Assembly (NCBI GenBank): GCA_030037905.1
Contig: JASHPX010000003.1
Span: 1 to 35,816, forward strand
DNA length: 35,816 bases
Direction: 5' to 3'
Origin: Gammaproteobacteria bacterium
Lineage (GTDB): Bacteria > Pseudomonadota > Gammaproteobacteria > Steroidobacterales > Steroidobacteraceae
Made by a program: the position numbers and the translations under genes. A model generated the notes under the pieces. It did no database searches and was not told where the DNA came from. It saw nothing but the letters and a program-made list of their open reading frames with translations. Shown here piece by piece: positions 7,466-14,112 of this stretch; positions within the stretch are counted from its first letter, which is position 1; every line of letters begins with the position of its first letter.

Positions 7466-7977
7466 AACTGAAAACCGGCGGCAAGCTAGATCGTTCCGAA
7501 CTCGCCTGCGTAGGTGACACTCGACAAGCAGGGCTTGTCAGCCGCTCGCGGTCGGGCACTAACGGCCAGCGGGCACCTCGGTGGCAATAAAGGATCACTC
7601 GAAAGCAGACAGTCAGACGCGGTGAGCATCGCGCCAGCGCAACGGCATAGGGTCTCCCGGGGCTTCTGTTTCAGACGCAGGACAATGGCGGCCCCGACGG
7701 GTCGCGTCCGGGCTTGCATGTCCGCAACGCCGCCTCGACCACTGCTATACACAATCGCTCTTGATGAAGGCGCCATTAGCAGGAGTGACCGAGCATTCAG
7801 TACTTCACTTTAGGTACGGTGTCGGACGAGCTAGAATAATTTGCGTTTCTTACTTTGCCGGAAGGAATCCGGCGCCTACTTGCGCAGGCCTTCAATCGAT
7901 CTTCACGTTCGACGCATTCACCCTTAGTCATGAGACAGCGTACTCGCAGCCAACCAGTGAGTAGGTCCTAGACGCCG
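7294..7977. other. Gene-free stretch with degenerate repeats
   Basis: No convincing gene is seen in these 684 bases. The first part belongs to the left long direct repeat. Bases 7512-7569 are a copy of a 58-bp repeat found again at 12966-13022. The part from about 7790 is AT-richer and may carry the promoter of the nuclease-PIN operon, but I cannot point to a firm -35/-10 pair. The pattern looks like accumulated debris at an integration site. Confidence 0.5.
7512..7569 (+). repeat. Dispersed 58-bp repeat, copy 1
   Basis: AGGTGACACTCGACAAGCAG... ending CGGCCAG is nearly the same as 12966-13022 (AGGTGACGCTCGACAAGCAG...). Both can be read in one frame as VTLDKQG-x-SA, so the repeat may come from the end of a lost gene or a mobile element terminus. 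Nothing identifies the source. Confidence 0.6.
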
Positions 7978-8430
7978 ATGCCCGCACGAGCCGATATTGT
8001 TTTTTTTTCCACGGACAAGCGGCCTGTGCTCGTCGTGGAGGTAAAGGACACCCAACTGTATCCGACCGCGCGCGAGGCGGCCGCTCTGCGCCGAAATTTG
8101 ATGGCGCACGGTCTCCTACCAGCGGGTAGATTTTTCATGCTAGCCACTCCGGTACAAGTTTTTATCTGGCCGGACGACGCCGCAATCGGGGCGCTACCGC
8201 CTTACAGCGCGTCTGCGACATCTATCCTAGATGTGTATGGCGCGCCGAAGGTGAATGCTGGCAGAGGTCGCGGCGGAGCCCTTGAGATCGTTATCTTTTT
8301 ATGGCTTTCTGATCTCGCGGCCGGGGCAAGAAAGCCAGTTAAGACCTCGGAGGTCGACCAGATTGTGGTGGAATCAGGGCTCTATGATCAGATTCTTGGA
8401 GGTTCGGCCGATTTCGAAGTAGGTTTGTGA
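7978..8430 (+). CDS. PD-(D/E)XK nuclease-like protein paired with a PIN-like gene
   Basis: This protein of 150 residues has the restriction-nuclease core: ADIVFF...RPVLVVEVKD, that is Asp6 then Glu-x-Lys (about 22-24), followed by ALRRNLMAHGLLP, FFMLATPVQVFIW and a C-terminal VESGLYDQILGGSADFEV. These blocks match a common family of about 150-residue nuclease-fold proteins that is usually followed by a PIN-like gene, as here. The ATG at 7978 is the first possible start after a stop. The gene ends in GTGA, overlapping the next start by 4 nt. Whether the DNA-cleaving site is active or serves nucleic-acid binding is not known. The region is AT-richer than its surroundings, suggesting transfer. 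Confidence 0.7.
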   Translation: MPARADIVFFSTDKRPVLVVEVKDTQLYPTAREAAALRRNLMAHGLLPAGRFFMLATPVQVFIWPDDAAIGALPPYSASATSILDVYGAPKVNAGRGRGGALEIVIFLWLSDLAAGARKPVKTSEVDQIVVESGLYDQILGGSADFEVGL

Positions 8431-9080
8431 TCGTACTAGCTGAATCAAATTTCGTTCTAGAGATCGCTCTCCAACAAGAACAGAACGAGAGTGCCGAGAG
8501 TATTCTTGACCTGGCCGAGCAGAAGAAGATCGGATTGGTAGTCCCTGCTTGCTCTTTGTTTGAGCCATACGAAACGCTAGGGCGCCGGCGTGGCGACCGC
8601 AAGGCTCTGAGCAGGCAACTGCATCGGGAATTGCAGTCACTGGGACGATCCCGCGGATTCGCGGAAATGAGGGAGACATCAGCGGGGGTTGCGAAAGCGC
8701 TTGATGCAAGCACCGAGGTTGAGGCCGAAGCGCTCGAGCAGGTCATTGAAAGGTTGCTAAAGGTAGCCACAATACCATCGCTTTCGATGGAAATTGTAAG
8801 GCTGGGTCAGGCATATCAGCTTGTATACGGGCTAAGCCCACAGGACTCAGTTGTATTCGCTTCGATCCATACTTCTCTAGAGGGATTGGGTGATGATCAA
8901 AAGGTGTTTGTAAACAAGAACTCAAAGGATTTCGCCAATGACTTTATTGAGGATGAGCTAAAGAGGTACAACTGCAGACTCATCACTTCTTTCGAAGATG
9001 CCCTCGAATACCTTACTAACGAGCTAAATAGGCAAAATGTTACGCGCGTGGCCGAGGACGGACCGATTGAGCGCCTTTAG
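8427..9080 (+). CDS. PIN-like domain protein
   Basis: This 217-residue protein starts at a GTG inside the stop of the nuclease-like gene. It shows a PIN-domain layout: MIVLAESNFVLEIALQQE (first strand; the usual DTN is AESN here, so Glu replaces the first Asp), VVPACSLFEPYETL (second acid), LSPQDSVVFASI (third acid) and VFVNKNSKDF (the end of the PIN fold). About 80 helical residues are inserted between motifs 2 and 3. PIN proteins are metal-dependent RNases; the paired arrangement with the nuclease-fold gene hints at a toxin-like unit. It overlaps the next gene by 44 nt. Confidence 0.7.
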   Translation: MIVLAESNFVLEIALQQEQNESAESILDLAEQKKIGLVVPACSLFEPYETLGRRRGDRKALSRQLHRELQSLGRSRGFAEMRETSAGVAKALDASTEVEAEALEQVIERLLKVATIPSLSMEIVRLGQAYQLVYGLSPQDSVVFASIHTSLEGLGDDQKVFVNKNSKDFANDFIEDELKRYNCRLITSFEDALEYLTNELNRQNVTRVAEDGPIERL

Positions 9081-10263
9081 AAAAGCAGAAACTTTTATCG
9101 CAGACTTCGCAAGGTTGCTATTACCTGACGCAGATGAATTTATCTTCAGGGGCGACAACCTTTGGGTTTCAAAGGGTGCCAGCCGCTTTGCGGTGCCTTT
9201 TTCTCGGGAAGATCTCGAAGATCTGGAGTCAGTTCTGGTTGGGCAGCTTCCAACCAAATACTCCGATGGGATGAAGAACTCGATACGGTTTCAAATATGT
9301 TTGAAGTTCTTCCAGGAGCGCATGGTTCCGAACCTCAGGATGTCGGCCGTTATTCTAGACGACAAACGAGATTGGCTCACCTCAGTTCGCCTGATTACGC
9401 AGTTCGACGGCGAACTCGCGCTGAGGATATACGAGGAGTTGCAAATCCTAGAGGCATATCTAAACCGTACTCTACATGACCACGGCGAGATTGCGGCATT
9501 GCGCGGTGATTTGGAGGTGGTTCAAAGTATTACGAACCACTATCGCACAAAGGGACATCTCAACAACGAGATTGCAGGGCGAGATTCGTTATCGTTTCTG
9601 AAAGCCGCCGCAGTTCTGGCCATAATCAATCTGGAAAAAAAAATCGATAGCACGGGCGCTGAACGGGTGAAGAACAACTATCGCGATGAAATTCTCTCCA
9701 TTGTTCAGGTGTTCGAGAGCCACCCATACGATCAGATAAAACTTCCGAGTGCGCTGTACGATTACCTTGCAGACGCACGCGGCAGCGGAACGGATCCTGT
9801 CCAAGTAGATCTAGCGGGTCTTGTCGGCGGTGATATCAAGCATCGCAGCGGGGAGGCCGGTTCTGTCCAGGGCGTAGGCGTAGCGACGTCGATCGCCACT
9901 GACATCGATGAACTACTTCGTTCACTCGATCCCCGATTAATTGACCGTAGGCGCGGTGCCTGGCAGGCCCTGGAATCGGAGAATCCGGACGGTGTCAGCC
10001 AGGCGGCAAGCTCAATGGTGGAGGTCCTCGGCCGAGTCATCGAGTTGGCGCGGCAGGGAGCCGGACAGGAGCTGAAGGATCTACTTGCCGCAAAGCTCGA
10101 CTCAGAGGGTCAAGTAGACTGGGTCCAGGCAACTCGAGTCTGGATAACCCAGACAAAAGACAACCTCCAAAGGCTGAAGCACCATCCGGCAGCTCAATCG
10201 AAGGAGTTCGCGCGACGATTGATGCTTGCCGCAGAGCTCGTCATACAGGTCGTGTTGAATTGA
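9037..10263 (+). CDS. Defence-associated protein with possible pPIWI-associated nuclease-like C-terminus
   Basis: This 408-residue protein overlaps the PIN-like gene by 44 nt and lies in the same operon. The N-terminal 280 residues are soluble, mixed and charged and I do not recognise them. The C-terminal ~115 residues have SLDPRLIDRRRGAWQALESE followed by NPDGVSQAASSMVEVL, then LKHHPAAQSKEFARRLMLAAELVIQ. This recalls the 'predicted pPIWI-associating nuclease'/Abi-C type helical region found at the ends of many phage-defence proteins (DP-x-L...R-x-GAW-x-AL...NPD...QA, then an H...A...ll tail). The match is by motif memory only. There is no transmembrane segment. The start at 9037 is the only ATG near the 5' end; a TTG at 9067 is possible. 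Confidence 0.6.
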   Translation: MLRAWPRTDRLSAFRKAETFIADFARLLLPDADEFIFRGDNLWVSKGASRFAVPFSREDLEDLESVLVGQLPTKYSDGMKNSIRFQICLKFFQERMVPNLRMSAVILDDKRDWLTSVRLITQFDGELALRIYEELQILEAYLNRTLHDHGEIAALRGDLEVVQSITNHYRTKGHLNNEIAGRDSLSFLKAAAVLAIINLEKKIDSTGAERVKNNYRDEILSIVQVFESHPYDQIKLPSALYDYLADARGSGTDPVQVDLAGLVGGDIKHRSGEAGSVQGVGVATSIATDIDELLRSLDPRLIDRRRGAWQALESENPDGVSQAASSMVEVLGRVIELARQGAGQELKDLLAAKLDSEGQVDWVQATRVWITQTKDNLQRLKHHPAAQSKEFARRLMLAAELVIQVVLN

Positions 10264-10277
10264 TATCGGTGGGGACT

Positions 10278-10340
10278 ATGGCTAACGAACTGCTGACAGC
10301 GAACAAGCTGGCGACTGGGGTTCGCGGTCTCAAGCGGTAA
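10278..10340 (+). CDS. Possible 20-residue small ORF before the cyclase-like gene
   Basis: ATG at 10278 follows GGTGGGGACT (a fair ribosome-binding site, 5-nt spacing) and runs to TAA at 10338-10340, giving MANELLTANKLATGVRGLKR. It sits between the 408-residue gene and the cyclase-like gene, whose ATG is only 5 nt further on and lacks a strong ribosome-binding site of its own. It may be a leader that couples translation, or chance. Confidence 0.3.
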   Translation: MANELLTANKLATGVRGLKR

Positions 10341-10345
10341 CTCAC

Positions 10346-11074
10346 ATGGTGAAAGCATTTGAAGATATCCCTGTCAAGAGCCTGTATTGCGGCTTTATTG
10401 ATGTACTAGGTTTCGGCGCCATCACACTCACGAATCATCAGACGGCTGTGGATGTCTACGAGCGCCTGTTGGAGCGCTTCGAGAGAGTCGCATCCGGCTT
10501 CAAGGCTGGAGACGGCAAGATTCGCGTGTTTTCCGACTCATTTATTATCACGTCGGAGTATCCCGGCTACGTCATCCAGGCTGCGCACTTGCTGTCTTGG
10601 TTGCTGCATCAGGAAGGCATCCTGGTGCGCGGCGGAATAGCATACGGCGCTCATGTTGAAGCCGAGAAGGCCGGCATGATATTGACGGTTAGCACGGCTC
10701 TCACAAAAGCCGTTCGGCTCGAAAAATCCGTGAAGAGACCGTGCGTGGTTATCGCCGATGATATGGAATTACCTGACGCGGTTTGGTTTCAAGAACAGGC
10801 CATTTTGCACTACTTCGATGGTCTACGAATTGTCAATCCCTTCAGTGTGATGTGGTTCCGATCGGCTGGGACACAAACCCGGCGGTTGTTGAAGATGTAT
10901 CCCGAGCATGCGGAGAAATATAAGTGGTTTTTGCGACTCTACGACGCCGTGAATCGCAGGGAGTTACTTAGACCGCCGGATATCATTCAAAGATACAACG
11001 TCACCCTGCCTGAGAATGAGCTTCATCCTATTTTCCCGGAGGATCTAGAAACCGATCGAGAGTTGCTGCGCTGA
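10346..11074 (+). CDS. Divergent class III nucleotidyl-cyclase-like protein
   Basis: This 242-residue soluble protein has the block order of class III nucleotidyl cyclases. CGFIDVLGFG (about 15-24; Asp in the first metal position) is followed by IRVFSDSFIIT (SD where cyclases have GD, second metal Asp), then VRGGIAYGAHV (R-x-GIA-x-G), then STALTKAVRLE (the VN-x-A-x-RLE block) and RPCVVIADD. Such stand-alone cyclases occur in Pycsar and other anti-phage signalling systems. No TIR or transmembrane effector of Pycsar type is next to it, so membership of that system is not supported. It is separated by 82 nt from the upstream three-gene operon in the same direction. Product nucleotide and partner are unknown. 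Confidence 0.6.
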   Translation: MVKAFEDIPVKSLYCGFIDVLGFGAITLTNHQTAVDVYERLLERFERVASGFKAGDGKIRVFSDSFIITSEYPGYVIQAAHLLSWLLHQEGILVRGGIAYGAHVEAEKAGMILTVSTALTKAVRLEKSVKRPCVVIADDMELPDAVWFQEQAILHYFDGLRIVNPFSVMWFRSAGTQTRRLLKMYPEHAEKYKWFLRLYDAVNRRELLRPPDIIQRYNVTLPENELHPIFPEDLETDRELLR

Positions 11075-11393
11075 CGATTCGCTTCTCTGATGGCGCACTA
11101 GGCGATCTGGCGGCGGTGCGACCGGTAATCCTGGGGCTTCTTCGGCACCGCGCAGTTAAACAGCGCTAGGGCATTGGCCTTTGCAGCAGGTCAGGCCCGT
11201 CATCTGGAATCGCTCGCCGAACACAGTCGCGACAGGGGATCGACTGACCTTAAGGCGGACGCCCGTGACCGGTAGCAACCGGCCGACATGGCATTTCCTC
11301 AATTTCCCAGACACCGAGTCAATGTTTTCGTGCTGCTTGCGACCTTGCCGCCCGGTCTACCGGTCAATCGCCGTAACCATCCAACGCCGCTCA
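11075..11393. other. Gene-free stretch, likely degraded mobile DNA
   Basis: No credible gene is seen. On the minus strand a short open stretch ending at 11098 reads ...KKPQDYRSHRRQIA, without a start and bounded upstream by stops; I cannot assign it. The following 22-bp tandem repeat suggests that this segment is the inside of a decayed insertion sequence. Confidence 0.4.
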
Positions 11394-11452
11394 ATTCCCA
11401 ATTGGACGATCATAGATTCCCAGATGGACGTTGCAATATTCCCAATTGGACG
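11394..11452 (+). repeat. 22-bp tandem repeat, IS-end-like (three units, last partial)
   Basis: ATTCCCAATTGGACG at 11394, ATTCCCAGATGGACG at 11416 and ATTCCCAATTGGACG at 11438 recur with an exact 22-bp period. Multiple short repeats inside the terminus are typical of IS21-family ends, where they bind the transposase. The third unit runs straight into the truncated DUF2283 tail at about 11453, as if an IS had inserted there. Confidence 0.6.
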
Positions 11453-11521
11453 GGGCAAGGCGGAACTGAAGCGGTCTGCTCTTGAGCAACCTGACCCGGC
11501 AAGGTCGAGACTGCCACGGCC
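11453..11521 (+). pseudogene. Truncated DUF2283 gene tail
   Basis: The bases match codons of the intact DUF2283 gene (7227-7290) block by block: GGCAAGG-GGA, AAGCGG, GAG-AACCTG, GCAAG-TCGAGACTGCCACGG. Two single-base insertions (after AAGCGG and in the CTG-CC-GG part) break the frame and the 5' part is replaced by the 22-bp repeats. It is a dead second copy of the gene and marks the right flank of the cassette. Confidence 0.65.
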
Positions 11522-11904
11522 TCACGCCACGCCTCGGGCCTCCCGACCCCCGGGTGCCGCCTCCAGTACCCGCAGCAGGTGGGGTACCGCACGGGGTACC
11601 GCGAAACCTCACCAGTCGCGAAAGCCTACGGAAATAGGTAAATTCTCAACAGTTGCGATCCCCTTCCGCTCCACCATTAACCCCTTTCGCCGACATCCGC
11701 AGACGTCCACGGACGTCCATTTTTTTGGCGAATAGATTCTCGATAACACAGATGTGCACGGTCATCTCTGAGTGCCGCCGCCGCCGAACCAGGGGCGGTA
11801 CGCACGCCTTACTTACCTAGGACAATCGCGTCCGCGCGCTCACACGCTGCGATGGCTGCCGACAACAATCAGCACAAGCGGTGCAATGAACCGTCGGGCT
11901 TCTC
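11522..11904. other. Right copy of the long direct repeat and flanking gene-free DNA
   Basis: From 11522 to about 11721 this is the continuation of the long direct repeat shared with 7294-7465. Bases 11722-11904 hold no gene I recognise. The repeat copy includes the attachment-site-like core at 11655-11718, listed separately. Confidence 0.5.
11655..11718 (+). other. Attachment-site-like sequence (tRNA/tmRNA 3'-end remnant plus core repeats)
   Basis: GCGATCCCCTTCCGCTCCACCA (11655-11676, quoted here in part as CTTCCGCTCCACCA) looks like the 3' end of a tRNA or tmRNA with its CCA. It is followed at 11702-11718 by GACGTCC repeated twice (GACGTCCACGGACGTCC), the kind of short repeat seen next to tyrosine-recombinase att sites. 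The corresponding part at 7400-7455 is more degraded. No full tRNA can be folded here and no integrase gene lies in the window, so this is a candidate attR/attL scar. Confidence 0.4.
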
Positions 11905-12078
11905 ATGCGGACTTCCGAGGACGGGGTCATTCGCGAACGTTCCATATGGTCGCGAGCGCGCATCGAGTCGAGGCTTCTGGAGATGAACTGCGCAGATGGT
12001 GAGACGATACGGCCAGGCGATGTGGTCGGCGTTCCAATACCGGGAGGCCGAATAGCAGTCATTGCCGAACGTCAGTAA
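11905..12078 (+). CDS. Possible small protein, 57 residues, unknown
   Basis: ATG at 11905 to TAA at 12076-12078 gives a 57-residue product with balanced, protein-like composition (RERSIWSRARIESRLLE, then DGETIRPGDVVGVPIPGG, then RIAVIAERQ). There is no convincing ribosome-binding site and I recognise no family. It could be a small accessory gene or a fragment of a larger lost one. Stops close the frame shortly upstream. Confidence 0.3.
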   Translation: MRTSEDGVIRERSIWSRARIESRLLEMNCADGETIRPGDVVGVPIPGGRIAVIAERQ

Positions 12079-12114
12079 CGGCTCAAAGCGCCTACGCGGA
12101 TCGTGCGGGCCAGG

Positions 12115-12540
12115 CTAAGCGCCGATCACCGTGAACCCTTCGCGCTGTGCAGCTTGAGTGAGCCGGCCATCCAGACAGACCATCGGTAGTGTCACTGGAT
12201 CGTGATCGGCGGCCACTAGTGCCGCCGCCAGTTGCAGGCTGTCCGCGGCCCGCAGCGTGTGGAGCCGCAGAAGCCGCTCAGCAGTGCGGCGAACAGCATC
12301 TGAGGGCACGATCTCGTGCCAGCTTTCTGCAAGCTCGTGCGCAGCAACGAGCGTCGCGCCGACCTCGTCTGCGCTCAAGAGCCCTTCACGCTCACGCCGA
12401 GCGAGCGCTGAGGCGATTTCCACTGGCGTGCCCCACCAAGCGAGCACCTCGGAATCCTCGTCAAGCAACGTGATCAGTCGATCCCTGGTCGGTTCCGCAA
12501 CCAGTAGCGGAATAATCGCCGAGGCGTCCCAAAATCTCAT
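12115..12540 (-). CDS. PIN-domain toxin (VapC-like)
   Basis: The ATG at 12540 gives 141 residues: MRFWDASAIIPLLVAEP (Asp5 in place of the DTN Asp), TPVEIASALARRE (second acid Glu), LRAADSLQLAAALVA (third acid Asp) and MVCLDGRLTQAAQREGF (fourth acid). These four acidic positions make up the magnesium site of PIN ribonucleases. A longer open frame continues upstream through the antitoxin gene but is not the gene. The start lies 13 nt after the antitoxin stop, so the two form a toxin-antitoxin operon. The RNA target cannot be told from sequence. Confidence 0.85.
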   Translation of the reverse strand: MRFWDASAIIPLLVAEPTRDRLITLLDEDSEVLAWWGTPVEIASALARREREGLLSADEVGATLVAAHELAESWHEIVPSDAVRRTAERLLRLHTLRAADSLQLAAALVAADHDPVTLPMVCLDGRLTQAAQREGFTVIGA

Positions 12541-12553
12541 GGCTCGGTGCGAG

Positions 12554-12850
12554 TCATCGACCCTGCTGACGTTCCTCGCGCACCGCCTCCGATAGACGTG
12601 CCGTGCGAGGCAAGCCTTCCCCCAGCAGGATTCGAAGCTGCTTTGCCGACAGTGAACGACGCGCGGGACGCGTGAGGCCCTGAGCGCGCAACAGAGCCAA
12701 ACGATCCGCTCCACGCGCACTTGACTCAATACGTTCGATGTATGCGATCGGCACATCGCGGTCGTAGATCACCACCGTGGCGCCCGCACGCACCTTACGT
12801 AGATACGCACTCAGATTGTCCTTGAGTTTTGATACCGTGGCTTTTTGCAT
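12554..12850 (-). CDS. Phd/YefM-type antitoxin
   Basis: This 98-residue protein begins MQKATVSKLKDNLSAYLRKV, the DNA-binding start of the Phd/YefM antitoxin fold. GATVVIYDRDVPIAYIERI, the second half of that domain, follows. The Arg- and Leu-rich C-terminus (about 60-98) would wrap the PIN toxin encoded 13 nt downstream. The ATG at 12850 is chosen over one at 12934 because it gives the family N-terminus and because a palindrome and a -10 box lie directly in front of it. It very likely represses its own operon. Confidence 0.85.
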   Translation of the reverse strand: MQKATVSKLKDNLSAYLRKVRAGATVVIYDRDVPIAYIERIESSARGADRLALLRAQGLTRPARRSLSAKQLRILLGEGLPRTARLSEAVREERQQGR

Positions 12851-12886
12851 ATGGCTATTATAGCCATCACATGAATAAGGCGGCAA
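12851..12886 (-). promoter_or_regulatory. Promoter/operator of the Phd-PIN operon
   Basis: The perfect palindrome ATGGCTATTATAGCCAT (12851-12867) touches the start codon. On the minus strand it contains TATAAT (12857-12862) with TTGCCG (12881-12886) 18 nt upstream. The -10 ends 6 nt before the ATG, so transcription should start at or next to the A of the start codon (leaderless mRNA). Antitoxin binding to the palindrome would cover the -10 box. Confidence 0.6.
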
Positions 12887-12965
12887 CCGGCGACTTTTGC
12901 CTCCTCCGAAGCGGACAGGCAGTCTGCAATGCACCTTCCCGTCTTTCTTGCGCGTCGTGTAGCGC

Positions 12966-13022
12966 AGGTGACGCTCGACAAGCAGGGCTCGTCGGCCGCG
13001 CTCGCGCTCGGGCGCTCGGCCA
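12966..13022 (+). repeat. Dispersed 58-bp repeat, copy 2
   Basis: Nearly the same as 7512-7569, in the same orientation (AGGTGACGCTCGACAAGCAG... to CGGCCAG). It lies between the Phd-PIN pair and the end of the hydrolase gene, at what appears to be the right edge of the accessory region. Confidence 0.6.
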
Positions 13023-13040
13023 GAAGCAGCCCCCGGTGCC

Positions 13041-14006
13041 CTAGGGTTTCGTCACTCGCCCGACGAAGTCGGCAATGGCGTCTTCCATTTGTTGAAGGCC
13101 GGGTTCTTCCATTGGGTAGTGCCCGGCATTGTCGAGCATGACCGTCTCGACCTTGACCTTGGAGATACGTGACAGGAACGGCTGGCTCAAGTGCAGCGGT
13201 GTCCAGCGGTCCGCGGCCGGTTGGGTCAGCAGCACCGGGCAGCGATCAAACTGCTCTGGCTCGACGACAGGCGTGTAGTTCCCGTAGCTGTCCAGAAAGC
13301 GTACCGACATCCAGTTAGCGGCGGAAGTGTTGTCCTGCAGGAAAATCTTCATGGCGGCCTCGCTATTGGCCAAGGCACTCATCTTTGACGCGAGCGTCAT
13401 CGGGTATTTCAGATCCGCGGCCTTGGTCTTCTCCAGCAGCCCCATCAGCGGGATACCCAGCCGTGAAGTCAGCAAGTCGTGCGCCGTTTCGTCGCGCACC
13501 TGCTGCAATCGCTGGTCTAGGAAGGTCATACCCACGATCCCGCGCAGCGCACCCTTAGGCGCCTTGGCGGCGACGTGGTAGGTCAGCATGCCGCCGGCAC
13601 TGAGGCCGTACAGGACGATGGGTCGCCCATCGCGACTCTGCTCGTAGGCGATGAAATCTACGACCAAATCCACCCAGTCGTCGTAGGCGAAGGGGGTACC
13701 GGGCACCACCTGGGTGAGCCCGTAACCGAGGTTGTCCAGCGCTACGGTCTCGAAGCCGCGACGTGCGAGCGGGGCGCCCAGGATCAGCGACATCTGGCGT
13801 CCATTGGTGCCCACTCCGTGGTGGAGGATGACCTTGGCCGGCGCGTCCGGATTGGCGTAGCGGTCCAGGTGGACTTCGTGGCCGCGGTAGTTCCAGAAGT
13901 CCTCCTGCGGAGCGGTGGCGTCAGTGAGGCGCAGGCGCTCAGGCAGCAGGGTTTGCAGGTCTCTCCAAGCCTGCTGGTCGCGGTAGGTTTGGGGTCTGGC
14001 GCTCAT
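13041..14006 (-). CDS. Alpha/beta hydrolase
   Basis: This cytoplasmic alpha/beta-hydrolase-fold protein of 321 residues has an oxyanion-region HHGVGTNG, the nucleophile elbow GLSAGG (Ser in YGLSAGGMLTYH), an acid candidate Asp in PAADRWTP, and the catalytic His in DNAGHYPMEE near the C-terminus. There is no signal peptide. It is divergent from an AraC-type regulator whose start is about 100 bp away, an arrangement typical of a regulator controlling its neighbour. Substrate unknown; a lipid, ester or lactone are all possible. Confidence 0.8.
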   Translation of the reverse strand: MSARPQTYRDQQAWRDLQTLLPERLRLTDATAPQEDFWNYRGHEVHLDRYANPDAPAKVILHHGVGTNGRQMSLILGAPLARRGFETVALDNLGYGLTQVVPGTPFAYDDWVDLVVDFIAYEQSRDGRPIVLYGLSAGGMLTYHVAAKAPKGALRGIVGMTFLDQRLQQVRDETAHDLLTSRLGIPLMGLLEKTKAADLKYPMTLASKMSALANSEAAMKIFLQDNTSAANWMSVRFLDSYGNYTPVVEPEQFDRCPVLLTQPAADRWTPLHLSQPFLSRISKVKVETVMLDNAGHYPMEEPGLQQMEDAIADFVGRVTKP

Positions 14007-14112
14007 GGGTCACCTCCTGTTGCAGTGGACGCCATCTTCCGCCTCGCAATCTCGGGTGACGAGGGTTATTCGGGACAACTACTATAGAATTTGGGCCAGC
14101 TGGACGAGACTC

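Noticed and set aside
10346-11074. Complete Pycsar system
   Set aside because: The cyclase-like gene lacks a neighbouring TIR or transmembrane effector with a cyclic-nucleotide-binding domain.
11394-11452. CRISPR or integron attC site
   Set aside because: The repeats are directly adjacent with no unique spacers, and no attC core sites or foldable arms were found; an IS end fits better.
11640-11680. Functional tRNA gene
   Set aside because: Only a 3'-end-like piece exists; no D-arm, anticodon arm or 5' acceptor strand can be found upstream.
11181-11735. 184-codon open frame on the plus strand
   Set aside because: It crosses the 22-bp repeats, the dead DUF2283 tail and the attachment-site scar and has no protein-like pattern.
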